DNA from: Nothopassalora personata
Taxonomy: Eukaryota > Ascomycota > Dothideomycetes > Mycosphaerellales > Mycosphaerellaceae
DNA: 64,000 bases
Direction of reading: 5' to 3'
Assembly (NCBI GenBank): GCA_033816765.1
Contig: CM066295.1
Coordinates: 992,001 to 1,056,000, forward strand
Shown: positions 32,201 to 42,679 of the stretch, piece by piece
How the letters are laid out: every line of letters begins with the position of its first letter
How positions within the stretch are numbered: position 1 is the stretch's first letter
Translations under genes and position numbers: made by a program
Notes under the pieces: model-generated
Seen by the model: the letters and a program-made list of their open reading frames with translations, nothing else
What the model was told of the DNA's origin: nothing
Databases searched by the model: none

Positions 32201-34046
32201 CAGAGAAGGTGGCTACAGCCTGTATGTCCCAGAACCAGCTGAAGATGATGAAGGCAACACGGTGTATGCCCGCATAGTGAAAGCATTTCACGACGCCCCA
32301 GCCGCAGGTCACCCAGGAAAGACTAAGACCAACACCCTATTGAAACGCCACTATATCTGGCCAGGCATGACACGCTTCATACGCGAGTTCTGCAAAGGAT
32401 GCACGACGTGCACAAACGTGAACCCAGTGCAGGATGCCGAACACGGATTGCTAGCACCGTTGCCAGTGCCACTCGACACATGGGACGACATCGCAATGGA
32501 CTTCGTAGTCGAGCTGCCCGAAGCACGCTGCACCGCAGATGGGCAGAAGTACAAAAACGTTCTCACAGTGACAGACCGCCTGAGTAAGGAGCGGCATCTG
32601 ATCCCAGTGCTCAACATGAGCGCAGAGTACATTGCGTTCATCTACCTCAAGTACGTGTTCAGCCGCCATGGGCTGCCTAAGTCGATCGTTACAGACAGAG
32701 GACCCCAATGGCTTTCCGCATTCTGGAAGCGCCTATGCCAGCTACTAGGCATCAAGCGCAAGCTGTCAACGGGCTACCACCCCCAAACAGATGGGCAAAG
32801 CGAGATCACGAACAAGGCCATGGAGAAGTACCTGCGCACGTATACCAACTATGCCCAGGACGACTGGCCGGATTGGCTGCCTCTAGCAGAGTTCACTGCG
32901 AACGACCACGTGTCAGAATCTACCGGATTCTCCCCATTCATGGCAACGCTAGGCAAGAACCCGAGGTATTCAGACGCAGAAGTCATGCTGCCGCTGGAAC
33001 TCATGCCACACAAGCAACGCCTCGATGCACAATCGGCGACTGCATTCGGAGCCCGGATGAATGAACTCAGGCAGGCACTCAGAGACGCCATGCAAATGGC
33101 GCAAGATACACAAGCGGAGTATGCCAACCGACGCAGGACCATAGCACCAGCATACAAGTTAGGCGACATGGTGCACATTAGCACCAAGAACTGGCACACC
33201 ACACGCCCGTCTAAGAAACTGGACTACAAGTATGCGGGTCCTTACCCGATCAAGGAAGTGCTGCCACACGACACATATCGAGTCGCATTGCCAGACTCAC
33301 TGAGCAACCTGTATGACGGGTTCCACGCCAATTACTTGCGACCAGGCTACGACCCAGTCACAGGACAAGTCGTCCCTCCGCCTCCGCCAATCGAGGTGGA
33401 GGACGAAGATGGGTCTCACCAGGAATGGCACGTGGAGAAAGTCGTGGACTCGCACAGGTCGCTGCCGCCAGGGCGTGCGCCAGCAGGAGGAAAGGTCCCA
33501 ATCTACAAGTACTGCGTGAAGTGGGTAGGTGATAACGAGCTAACTTGGGAGCCCGCAGAGACTATGATTGCAACAGCAGCCGCCTCTGTCGCCGACTTCC
33601 ATCACAACCACCCTACGGCCCCTAGACCAGCCGGCTTCACACCACCGCTAGGATGGATTGCGAATGAGGAAGCACCATCTGATGACGCGGGCACCCTCAG
33701 TGCTGCGATGATTACGTCCAACCCAGTAACCGCAGGAGGGCCACGCGAATTGATCGCGCAGGTGCCTGTGGCTCTTCTGGCAGAAGACAACGGCTCGTAT
33801 GAAGATGATGACCCGCCAGGCATGGCACCAACAAAGGTAACCGATGACTGTGACCGAAGCGACAAGCGAAATGGACATCAAACTTCCCTTGACACGGTGC
33901 ACAGGAGTGACCGTTTTGAAGGGGGGGGTGGTGTGACGGCCCATGGCCGCACAGCGAGTGAACGTGGCGAGTTACGTGACCGGGCCCGGGCCGACCCGCG
34001 TGCCTCGGCTTGTATATTAACTTCTCGCGCCTCGCGCACCTCTTAG
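29214..34046 (+). CDS. pol: Pol polyprotein of element R (protease, RT, RNase H, integrase, chromodomain)
   Basis: Open in the -1 frame relative to gag from 29214, overlapping gag by 55 nt; the first in-frame ATG is 29382. Numbering from 29277: protease FLDDGANSNYVD (D65-D66-G67-A68), RT YLDD at 586-589, RNase H start ETDASDF, an integrase HHCC-type zinc domain ending CKGCTTC, catalytic core D1075, D1140, E1176 (D-D-35-E), and a chromodomain at about 1384-1450 (WHVEKVVDSH, YCVKWVGDNELTWEP). The domain order and chromodomain define a chromovirus, whose chromodomain usually steers integration to marked chromatin. Expression is by -1 frameshift (GGAAAAAG at 29256-29263 lies in the overlap) or reinitiation; sequence cannot decide. 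The frame crosses the polypurine tract and ends 115 nt inside the 3' LTR. Confidence 0.92.
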   Translation, partial: ALELPDATAPDYPVGKSLVHSLSATTSGLDTNTSTSRPKSEGIGEGDLRISSHSLRMVHIEHNPVIGSHLVVPCTANGKYAFSFLDDGANSNYVDIVYARKNDLPLSKLDSPLALGLADMSTAKEMIEYRTELTLEINGHSEVINAWLTNLEYDIVLGRPWHDKHQPGLHYESGTMTLDSQHCKDNCLSGKEATWVQSVNDQDQNPVLTFQTHEELPSKYRSATVEEDDEGDVTWQHARLPLPADGEDTIKRMTTRGPGKVRRAAKRLEAKEAKAAVAAAVAAAAEAAAQQAEEPKKNIDIKEVNADYFVRLAKQKGAQVHLMYVYDPKVEQQRAGDSLAACAMTAHNMKTVAGGNCKMLSDEKTISRLNARAAAFIPASERVAPTLRSCKMHAQADVDKFMKVNDQEIDPKDHLMPTYHEFADCFSKKASEELPPHRPGIDHEIKLKPDAVPPFKRPYRMSKQEDEIIKHWTDEQIAQGKIRKNEGRADAASPCLIVKKPGGGLRVCVDYRALNALTIKSRYPIPLMQDTLNRIAGKKWFTKLDVIAAFNRIRIAKGHEWMTAFTTRYGQFECLVMPFGLCNAPGTFQAYVNDTLREFLDDFASAYLDDILIFSDTLEEHIGHVKKVLGRCRDAGLQLDIKKCEFHTQSTKYLGLIIGKDGISMCPEKVRAVQEWETPRNVTDVLAFNGFAGFYRRFIKNYSKITLPLTRLTKKDVPWQWTAECQAAFDGLKKAFTDAEGEILAVFQHGLETVLETDASDFVTAAVLSQRHNGILRPVAYLSKKMSPQECNYDIYDKELLAIVKAFEEWRPELAAGDIDDKDCVGSDCENFLADPSGKPVLVYSDHKNLEYFMTTKELNRRQARWAEFLSQFHFKIIYRPGVQGGKPDSLTRRSQDAIRKDEDDPRHTQQHRVLLGPELFMPNLLASRILQLAASEATGVVDEDLQRDIRSLYEQQEPQEALQQLAAGDKVKMLHRHKIDPKHAMAVDGMIYVKNREGGYSLYVPEPAEDDEGNTVYARIVKAFHDAPAAGHPGKTKTNTLLKRHYIWPGMTRFIREFCKGCTTCTNVNPVQDAEHGLLAPLPVPLDTWDDIAMDFVVELPEARCTADGQKYKNVLTVTDRLSKERHLIPVLNMSAEYIAFIYLKYVFSRHGLPKSIVTDRGPQWLSAFWKRLCQLLGIKRKLSTGYHPQTDGQSEITNKAMEKYLRTYTNYAQDDWPDWLPLAEFTANDHVSESTGFSPFMATLGKNPRYSDAEVMLPLELMPHKQRLDAQSATAFGARMNELRQALRDAMQMAQDTQAEYANRRRTIAPAYKLGDMVHISTKNWHTTRPSKKLDYKYAGPYPIKEVLPHDTYRVALPDSLSNLYDGFHANYLRPGYDPVTGQVVPPPPPIEVEDEDGSHQEWHVEKVVDSHRSLPPGRAPAGGKVPIYKYCVKWVGDNELTWEPAETMIATAAASVADFHHNHPTAPRPAGFTPPLGWIANEEAPSDDAGTLSAAMITSNPVTAGGPRELIAQVPVALLAEDNGSYEDDDPPGMAPTKVTDDCDRSDKRNGHQTSLDTVHRSDRFEGGGGVTAHGRTASERGELRDRARADPRASACILTSRASRTS
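33917..33931 (+). promoter_or_regulatory. Polypurine tract of element R
   Basis: A GAAGGGGGGGGTGGTG run directly before the 3' LTR, the usual plus-strand DNA primer. It lies inside the pol reading frame. Confidence 0.8.
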
Positions 34047-34092
34047 ATAGCTTGTCTAACAACTTCGTACTACCTAAGCAGGTGCCCTTACA
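33932..34092 (+). repeat. Element R 3' LTR
   Basis: 161 bp, no difference found by eye from the 5' LTR. It contains the pol stop codon. Confidence 0.95.
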
Positions 34093-34097
34093 GGTAG

Positions 34098-35865
34098 TCG
34101 TTCGATAACCGCTTTAGCTAAGTTCTCCGTATTACTTATAGTTAGGTAACCCTATACTATACCCCTTATCGTATCGAGTATCTTGTCGAATTCGTTAGGG
34201 TTTAGGTATCGTTTCCCTAAGAACTTTAGTAGGAATTCTTCGTGCCTTCGTTAGAGGTAGATAATTAACTAATAGAGTTTTCTCGGCGCGTCTACCGTAA
34301 ATGTATATACTTCGTTTTTATCGTCGGTATCGCTCTCTTCTTCTTTAGATAAGTCCTCGCTTAACTCCTCCGGTACGTAGTCTTCTTCGATAGTGTCTAG
34401 TTCGTTTATTTACTATTCCGGTGCTAGTAACTAGCGTCCGTTCTATTCTAGATCTTAGTTTTCTTTATTATCGTTATCGAAGTAAGATTCGTCTATATCT
34501 ACTTCTTAGAGCTTATTTTGTCCGTATTAAGCTCCTAGGGTTCCTACTAGCTATCGTAGCTAGTACCCTACGCCTAACTTAGCGTCGTAGTAGGTTTAAC
34601 ACGAGTCCTAGTAATAGAATTGCTAGTAAAGGCTTCCGTAACCGTGTTGAGATTCCTTCTTAACTTTATAGTTAACTCCTCGTACTATTATACTAAATAA
34701 TCTAATAATCTTTAATTATTAGTTATTTAGTAGTAGTATATATTGTTAAATATAGTATCCTCCTTGTCCTTATAAGGGGTCTAGGAGAGGCGTTATAACC
34801 CGGTTACTATCCTTCTCCTCTACTCTCTAGGTATAGTTAAATTATCGGGGTCTAATACTACTCCTAGATTTACCTACCTTTAGTTATATTATATTAAACT
34901 GCTCGCGGCGTACTATAATTTACCTTAGTGATCCCGCGCTATATAACTTTCCTTACTATAGGTATAGTATATAAGTTTTCCTTTTCCTTTAAAGGACTTT
35001 CCTTAGCCCCTACTCTTATTAATCCTCCGTCCTCGTTAGGTAGCGTCTAGTTCTATTAGCTATAGTCTATAATAGGGCTAGCTTTATCGTAAGAATCCCT
35101 CCTTCGTAATATATCCCCCTAAGGGTTTACGATCCGGAGTATATCCTACTATACCTCCTACTTTAGAGTCGTAATTCTTTTCCTAGTATCGTTCCTAGAG
35201 CTAGTCGTCGATGTCGATCGACGCCTTTATTAGCTCTTCGAGGTTAGTAATCGTTCCTCCGTATCTTATTAACTCGTCCTTAACGGAGTCCTTAAGCCTA
35301 CGTCCGAATATAGTTATTAACGCCGTCTAGTCCTATCCGGTAATCTATCCGTATTCTTCGAATTTAGCGGTATACTCTAAAGTAGACGTCTTCTACTTTA
35401 GGTGTTAAATGATTCGTATAGCCTATTAAACTTTATTCGAGGTTCTAAAGATTAATTTTATCTTTTCTTTAAAGAGGGTATAGCTCCTAAACATTCCGGT
35501 AGGGTCTTGTCGTTCTATACCTTTAAGGTATTCCTTAAGGTAAGGTTTAATCTAGTTCTACGCGCTTCCGCGAAGGAACGTAATAGCGAAGATAGTTCTT
35601 TTATTAGCATTAACTAGGTTAAACATAAGATATATATCTATCTAATTAACCTAGTCGTTAAACTTAGCCCTATCTCTATAGAAGAGGTCTAGCTTAGTAG
35701 CCTTAACGTTATTCTTCCTTAGAGTAGGCTCGTTATCGTTATTAGACTTATCGTTCTTTATAGTAGTCTATCGTAGTAGCGTACGGCAGATGCTTCCTAC
35801 TTCGCTAGGGGCGGGTATTCCCCTACTAGCTACTTAAGTAGCGCTTATCCTAAGGGCGTTTAAAG
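34098..35865 (-). pseudogene. Relic F gag region (continuation)
   Basis: Minus-strand gag relic collinear with 16825-18612 of element I. The zinc knuckle is near 34905-34970. The primer site (complement of CTTTAAACGCCC) ends at 35865. Together with 26444-26678 it forms the 5' half of relic F; the pol half and 3' LTR are missing from the window. Confidence 0.8.
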
Positions 35866-36000
35866 TATTATATCTCGTTTTAGGGCTAGTCTTAAAAGAG
35901 AGATAAGTTAAGTTACGTAGCGGTATTCTTTAGAGAGGCTAAACCGAGCTAAGCGAAGATAAATAATTAGGATAAGAGTATATTCCAATTAGTAAGATAG
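35866..36000 (-). repeat. Relic F 5' LTR, first part
   Basis: Starts TATTATATCTCG (RIPed TGTTAT) and is interrupted after GATAG by element D. It resumes at 50165 (TAATATAAGTTAAACGCATT). U5 type Y. Confidence 0.85.
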
Positions 36001-36198
36001 TGTAAGGGCAGCCTATAGCTAACCCTTACATGTAATACGGCTATGCCCGGCTTAGTATACCGTACGTAACGCGTATACGTACACTAGGAGACGCGTATAG
36101 CGTCGATAGAAGAAAGTAAGCTTTAGTTCATCTACAATTAGAAGATCGTAGGCGTACTATACATTACGACATCCCCTTATAGCCTTACGGCCCTTATA
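36001..36198 (+). repeat. Element D 5' LTR
   Basis: 198 bp, paired with 49962-50159. It contains CTAACCCTTACATGTAATACGG and ends in CCCTTATA. Confidence 0.9.
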
Positions 36199-36229
36199 GT
36201 TCTAAAGCTTCCCTTCGTTATAATCTATA

Positions 36230-37440
36230 CACGCTATAGAGCCCGATCGCGACGTACACGACGGCGAGTCGCCTACGCCGCCCCTAAGCCCTAGAGTATA
36301 GTAGTAGGCGCGTTATGTAGCCTTAGTTACGAGAAGAGAGGCCTTACGGGCTAAGATTAAAGAGTAAGAGATATAGCGGGAGATCGAGCGGCTAGAGATC
36401 TTACGCGCTATAAGCGCACCGCCTCTAGAGCGTATAGGAGGGAGGAGAGAAGATTACCTCCCTACTATAACCCCTACCTCTATCTCTATAACTACTAACG
36501 ATAATATTATAGTACGAGGCGCGGCCGTAGCGTATACGACGCGACCGCGTCTAAAAGAGCCGACGCCTTTTAGTGGGGATTCGATAAGGAAGGTAAGGGT
36601 ATTCCTTCGGGAGCTCTTACTTATCTTCGCCCTCTTAGGCACTATGTACGCGATAGACGAATTAAAGGTCCTATATAGGGTTATATACCTTAGCGGAGAG
36701 GTAAGCGAGCGATAGTATACTAACTATAGCGCCGTTAACCTTATAGGGTATATATACTAGGACTTTAAGGAGTTCTACCGAGACGTATATAGCGATCCTA
36801 TAAATCGCATACTTAACGTAATGTTAGAGTACGAGGTTACGAGATAGAAGGATAACTAGATAGCGCGATAGTTCGCGACTAAGCTAGATATTATAGAGGA
36901 CTAGTTAGGTAACTACTCGGAAGCGTAACGTATACGGTACCTACTAGCGAAGCTTACGCCTCGCTTACGGTCCGCTATCGTTAGCTACTATAATATCCCT
37001 ACGACTAGAGAAGACCTAGTAGTCCTAGCCTCGCGTATCGAAAGCACCGAGCGCCGAGGTAGTAGCGGAGGGCACGACCGCGGGTAGTATATACGTCGTA
37101 AGCGTAAAGCTAAGGGCGTACATAAGCGGGCCGATCGCCTAAAGTAATAGAAGTAGAGTTAAGTACCGGGCGCCTCGGGTACGAGTTAGTAGCGAGACGC
37201 CGGTAGCTCGTCTTTAACTAGCTAGAAGTCGAAAGTAGAGTACTACGGCTACGGTAGGAAGGGTTACTATAAGACGGAGTACCGGAATAGATACTTATAG
37301 AAAGACCGTAACGCGTAAGCGGTTCGTAGGTTAGAAACTATCGAGGCTTTAACTAAGAAGGGCGAATAGGGAAAAGGTAGAGGACTAGGTAAGGGTCGCT
37401 CCTAAGTCCGAGTTTCTATATAGACCCCTTAAGGTAAGTC
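36230..37440 (+). pseudogene. Degraded gag of element D
   Basis: Plus-strand gag remnant. The zinc knuckle is visible at about 37238-37275 as Y-x2-Y-x4-Y-x4-x (YYGYGRKGYYKTE), with Cys and His all converted to Tyr by RIP-type transitions. No open frame. Confidence 0.65.
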
Positions 37441-37479
37441 GATACGAGTCTAGCGCGTTACTTACGAGACGCCGTTAAG

Positions 37480-40400
37480 ACGTATAAGGGCTTTCGCGAG
37501 GCTACGTTTCTTCTAGATAACGGTACAGATTTAAGCTTAGTGTCGTACGAGTATATACTCCGATACTAGATATAGCCTATTAGTAGTATAAAGCTTCTAA
37601 ATCTGGAGTCGTACGCGTAGGACTAGGGGTATTACTACGGCGCCTATACGGTTCGCGTACGACTAGCTAACGATATAGGAGTAGAGGGCGTAAGCGACGC
37701 TATCTACTATATAGCGCCTATAGGTAGGCCGTTAGTTATTTTAGGTAGACCCTAGCGGTATTGTAATCGGATAGTAAAGGCCGATAAGGATAACTAGTAG
37801 TACTACGGTATAGAGACGCCTACGATTTAGTAGCGTAACGTACGCAAGTTCCTTAAGGATCTCGAGAGCTTAAAGTAGGTTTATACGATAAGTGTTCGGG
37901 TTATTACTATAGTAGTACCCGAAGGAGAGGGCCCCTCGTAGCCTAAAGAATTTATAGACTTCCGAGATATATACGTACCTAATAAGTAGGCGAAGCGTAA
38001 GATGCCCGACGGGGTTAAGCATACGATTAATCTCGTTAAAGGAAAGAAACCCCCTTTTAAGCCGCTATACTACTAGTCCTTAACTAAGCTAGAGGCCTTA
38101 AAGGAGTACCTTACGTAGGTAATAGAGAAGGGGTAGATTAGGCGATCCGTAAGCGAGGCGGGTGCGCCTATCCTATTTATGCTAAAGAAGAATAGTACTC
38201 TTAGGCTCTATATAGATTATAGAGGCCTAAATGAGATTATAGTAAAGAACCGGTACCTACTACCCCTAATTAGTAAGACCTTAGATAGGCTATAGGGCGC
38301 TAGGCTCTTTACTATAATCGACCTATAGAATACCTACTACCGTATTCCTATTAAGCGAGGAGACGAGTAGAAGACTACGTTTCGCACGCGATACGGTTAC
38401 TACGAGTACTTAGTTATGCCTTTTAGGTTAACTAACGTACTAGCTACCTTTTAGGGGTACATTAATAAGGCCCTTACTAGGTTAGTAGATAATATCTACG
38501 TAGTCTACCTAGATAACATCCTTATCTATAGTGTAACGCGTAAGGAGTACGTACGAGCCGTACGCGCGGTACTAGAGAGGCTACGAAAGTTCGCCCTATT
38601 TACGAACCTAAAGAAGTGTAGCTTCTTCTAGGAGAATGCCGAGTTCCTAGGATTTATCGTAAGTGTCGTAGGCGTATCGATAGATAGGAGTAGGGTAGCC
38701 GTAATTAAGGAATAGCCTACGCCTACGAGTTTTTATAAGGTTTAATCCTTCCTAGGATTCTATAACTTCTATAGGCGCTTTATCGAAGGGTACTCGAGGA
38801 TTACGAAGCTATTAATAGACCTACTAAAGGGATGTAAGAATAGTAAGAAGTAAGGGCCTCTTATATAGTCCGCTTACGAGGAGTAAGCGTTCTAACGGCT
38901 AAAAGCTAGGTTCCTCGGAGCACCTATCCTAACGTACTTCGATCCTTCGTTACGTACGAGGGTTAAAAAGGATGCCTTAGGTTTTACGATTATAGGTATT
39001 ATCTCTTAGTTATTTAGGACTAAGTAGTAGCTAATTACCTTCTATTCTCGTAATATAATACCTACCGAGTATAATTATAAGACCTATAACTAAGAGCTAC
39101 TAGTAGTAGTAGAGGCATTTAAGCATTAGCGACCGTACCTTAAAGGCGTATCGTATACGGTTTAGGTGCTAGTTGACTATACAAACCTATAGGGTTTTAT
39201 GATAGTAAAGTAGCTAAACGGGAGGTAAGCTCGATAGGCGACGTTTCTATAATCTTTCGACTTTGTAGTAGAGTATAGGTCGGGGAAGAGTAACCTAGCC
39301 GATACGCTATCGCGACGTAGTAACTACGTACGCGTAGCGTAGTAGACGTCGAACTTGCTTCCTACGCTATAAAGTAAGCTATCTTTCTAGAAGGAATCCC
39401 TATTAAGAGAGGACGAGCCTATAGTAAGGCTCGTAACCGCTACCTACGAGAAGATATAGGATAAGGCGACGATAATAGTAGTAGGAGCCTACGAGCCGTA
39501 GGGGACCCGATCGCTACTAGTAAGAGTGTACGCTATAATAATGTAGGGCGGCCTAGGTAAACTGCTTACACTACTAATAAAAATCGTATAGGGGAGAGAC
39601 GATAGGTACGTCGTATACTTATCGTAGGCGCCTAGCGAAGGGGACGCTAAGGACTAGTATATAAAAGACGGGTTAGTCTATCGCGGGAATACGATTATAG
39701 TACCTAAAGACTATATAGTAAGAGCATAGCTACTCTATATACATTATAACGACCTACTAGTAGGGCACTTTAGTAAGGTAAAGACTAAAGAGCTACTACG
39801 ACGTTATTACTAGTAGGAATTACTTAGTAAGGAAGTAAGGAAGTATATTAGAAACTATAGGGCTTATTAGACCTCGAAGGCGAGGCGCTATCGACCCTAC
39901 GACGAGCTATAGCTACTACCTAGGCTAGACGGTCTATAGTAGGAAATTACTATAGATTTTATTACGGACCTACCGCTAAGTAAGCGAGGAGAATACGTGT
40001 ATAATGCGATCCTAGTAATCGTCGACCGCTACTCTAAAATAAACTTATACATTCCTACGACTAAGATATATATAGCGGCGGAGCTTACGAGGATCTTACG
40101 AGACGAAGTCGTACGGCATTATAGTATACTAGCGGGTATAGTAAGTAACCGCGGGTTAGTGTTTACGAGTAAGTTCTAGAGTAACTTCTACTTCGAGGCG
40201 TAGGTAAAGCGTAAGCTATCTATAGCTTTCTACCCTTAGACTAACGGCTAGACTAAGAGGGTAAACTAAACCTTAGAACAGTACCTTCGTTATTACTATA
40301 GCGAGAACTAGATAGAGTAGGCTAAGTAGCTAGCTATTACTAAATTCGTATGCAATAATAGCGTCTACCCTACGCTACGTATAAGCCTATTTAAGATAGC

Positions 40401-40990
40401 GTATAGTTAGAGACCTAAGATTACCCTAACACCTATAGGATCTCGAGGCGAGATCTAGGAAGGGGAGGTACTAGTAGCGGTAGACTTAGTTAACCGTATA
40501 CGAGAGATGCGCGCTACGCTTATAAAGCGTTAGGAAATCGTAGTAGCTAATTAGACTCGCTACTATAACAAGACTTATAAGGCTAAGAGCTATCGCGTAG
40601 GCAATATAGTCTTATTATCTACGAAGAACCTAAGGTTAGTATTACCGAAGAAGAAGATAGGTCCGAAGTTTATTAGACCGTACCGTATTATTGACGCTAT
40701 CGGTTCGTAGGCGTACCGCCTAGTACTGCTAGCCGAGTTAAGAATTCATAATATATTCTATATATTCCTCCTCGAGCCGTACGCGGGTAGCGAGAAGGAT
40801 AGAGGTACTATAGCCCTCGCTAATAAGGACGGGGAATATAAAGTAGAGGCAGTACTAGGAAAGCGTAAGTATAAGGGTAAAGTATAGTACCTAGTGCGAT
40901 AGAAGGGCTAGCTAGAAGAGTATAATAGCTAGGAGCTAGTATAAGGACTCGCGAATGCTACGCGTATAGTAGCCGAATATAAGGCGTTAG
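37480..40990 (+). pseudogene. Degraded pol of element D
   Basis: Protease-like LLDNGTDLSLVS near 37513-37548, RT motif YLDN at 38506-38517 (YLDD with one RIP-type change), and an integrase stretch still open for 60 codons at 39997-40179 (VDRYSKINLYIP, later SNRGLVFTSKF). A chromodomain-like end lies near 40845-40950. The remaining frames are broken by TAG/TAA. Inactive. Confidence 0.75.
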
Positions 40991-41499
40991 CGAAGACGGT
41001 ATAAGCCGGCGGAAGGATCCGCGAAGGCTACGCGTATAGTAGTCGAATATAAGGTACCTACGAAGGCCGTATAAGGCGCTAAAATAAGGGCATAGGTTAT
41101 GCATTTAGGCCTTAACCCTTTAGTAGCTAGATATAAGGACCTCTACCCCCGATAGTAAACTTAGCTACAACCTACATATAAGACACTAACCTATAGTATA
41201 TTCTATCGGACTAAAAGACTCGCTTACTTAGTTAAGCGAATACCCCCAATAGTAATAACATTAGAGAGGGAGGTAAGGAGAGAGAAGAGTAGAGAGAAGA
41301 GTATTTATTTTAAAAATAAACTTTTATAGGGCGCGCTACGGCGCTACGTAGATAGAAGATAGACGCGTAGTAGGCGGCTAATATACGCGGAGCGCGCGAT
41401 TACTCGTTATTATTATTCTTATTATCCTCCTTATTATACTCGCCCCGTAGGGCTAGTAGTAAGAAGGCCCTATCGGCCGTAGTAGTGTTAATGTTTCTA

Positions 41500-42170
41500 G
41501 CCTATAGGAACTATAACTACGGTTAGTATAGAACACGTATACGACATATATATTACTTACCGTACGGCCGAGCTTGAAGAGCCTATTAAGGGCCCTATTC
41601 TACTCTTACTATAGAACTACGGACGTAGTAGCGGCGGCGGAGGAGGGGGTAGTAGTAGTAGAGGCGCCGGCGAAGCGTACGCGGGTGTCGCCTATACGCT
41701 TATTCTTATAGGCACTAAACTGCCTCTTAGCCTAGGAGGAGGTTAGCCGATTTATATAGGGAGCGATAGTACGCCGTATACGGCGAGCGTAGGGAGCGCT
41801 AGCGAGGTGTAGTACTTATCTCTAAGATCTACTCGCCTAGCTAGGCGTAGACCTCGTACTACTAGTCTAGAGCATCCTACTCTTATTTAGTAATAGGGTT
41901 ACTAAGCCCCTAGATAAGCTTATCGCGCTAGGCGCGAGCGGCCCGTAGGCGAGCTACTAGCCGCGCGATAGCGACGCTAGTGTTACTAAAGTAGGGGTAC
42001 CTAATGTCTCTATAGCGCCTATACTTCTTAAGTAACTCGCCGGTAGTAATACTATTACACGTATCCTACTCGTCTACTATACTATTAGTAAGCGTATCGT
42101 AAGCGAAGAGCGTAGCGAATACTTACTAGCTACGAAGTATAGGAGATAACGTATATATATCTTAATGTCT
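41500..42170 (-). pseudogene. Antisense frame of element D, a different protein
   Basis: On the minus strand between pol and the 3' LTR, one frame reads sensibly across RIP-type stops: LLKKYRRYRDIRYPYFSNTS, VAIARLVARLRAARAQRDKL, later ISTTPR and RSLRSPYTAYYRSLYKSANL. TAG codons sit where Gln or Trp would fit. It is not the Cys-cluster type found in the other elements. Family unknown, boundaries approximate. Confidence 0.45.
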
Positions 42171-42217
42171 ATACCTAGGCGCCTAGCTAGTGAGGACTTA
42201 GGGGTCTACGGCCCTAG

Positions 42218-42666
42218 TGTTACGGTCCGGGTTAAGCTACGACGGCACGCCTAACTATTAGCTACAGAAACCACGTGCGCCGCACGAGATCACTCGCTCA
42301 CTAGCGACTTAGTGATTCGAGATCACTCGCTTACTAGCGACTTAGTAATTCAAGATTACTCGCTTACTAGCGACTTAGTGATTCGAGATTACTCGCTTAC
42401 TAGCGACTTAGTGATTCGAGATTACTCGCTTACTAGCGATTGAGTAATCAAGACTAAGACTAGCAATGTCTCCTTTATATTTAGGAACGCTAGAAACCCT
42501 TATAGTTCTAATGCGTTTAACTTATGTTACTATCTTACTAATTGGAATATAACTCTTATTCCTATTATTTATCTTCGCTTAGCTTACTTTAGCCTCTCTA
42601 AAGAATACCGCCACGTAACTTAACTTATCTCTCTTTTAAGACTAGCCCTAGAACGAGATAATAACA
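42218..42666 (+). repeat. Element E 5' LTR with five 33-bp repeats
   Basis: U3 carries five tandem units of a 33-bp repeat (GAGATTACTCGCTTACTAGC plus CGACTTAGTAATTC-type end) at about 42284-42448. R/U5 is type Y. The adjacent primer site CTTTAAACGC (42667-42676) is complementary to GCGTTTAA in the LTR. Confidence 0.9.
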
Positions 42667-42679
42667 CTTTAAACGCCCT

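Larger units (their letters stand above)
26679..34092 (+). mobile_element. Intact young Ty3/gypsy chromovirus (element R)
   Basis: 7414 bp with 161-bp LTRs (26679-26839 and 33932-34092) that look identical base for base, terminal TG...CA, perfect duplication GGTAG (26674-26678 and 34093-34097), self-priming site, full-length gag and pol, and a polypurine tract. There are no RIP-type stops and base composition is balanced, unlike the relics on both sides. It sits inside RIP-destroyed relic F, so it arrived after that RIP. Likely autonomous and recently active. Confidence 0.95.

Noticed and set aside
36454..36642. Minus-strand ORF in element D gag
   Set aside because: Antisense shadow of the gag remnant, no family resemblance, not in the accessory-gene position.
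39997..40179. 60-codon ORF as a separate gene
   Set aside because: It is an integrase fragment of element D that happens to lack RIP stops.
42284..42448. 33-bp direct repeats as a possible CRISPR array
   Set aside because: Units are contiguous without spacers and lie in the U3 of an LTR in a eukaryote.
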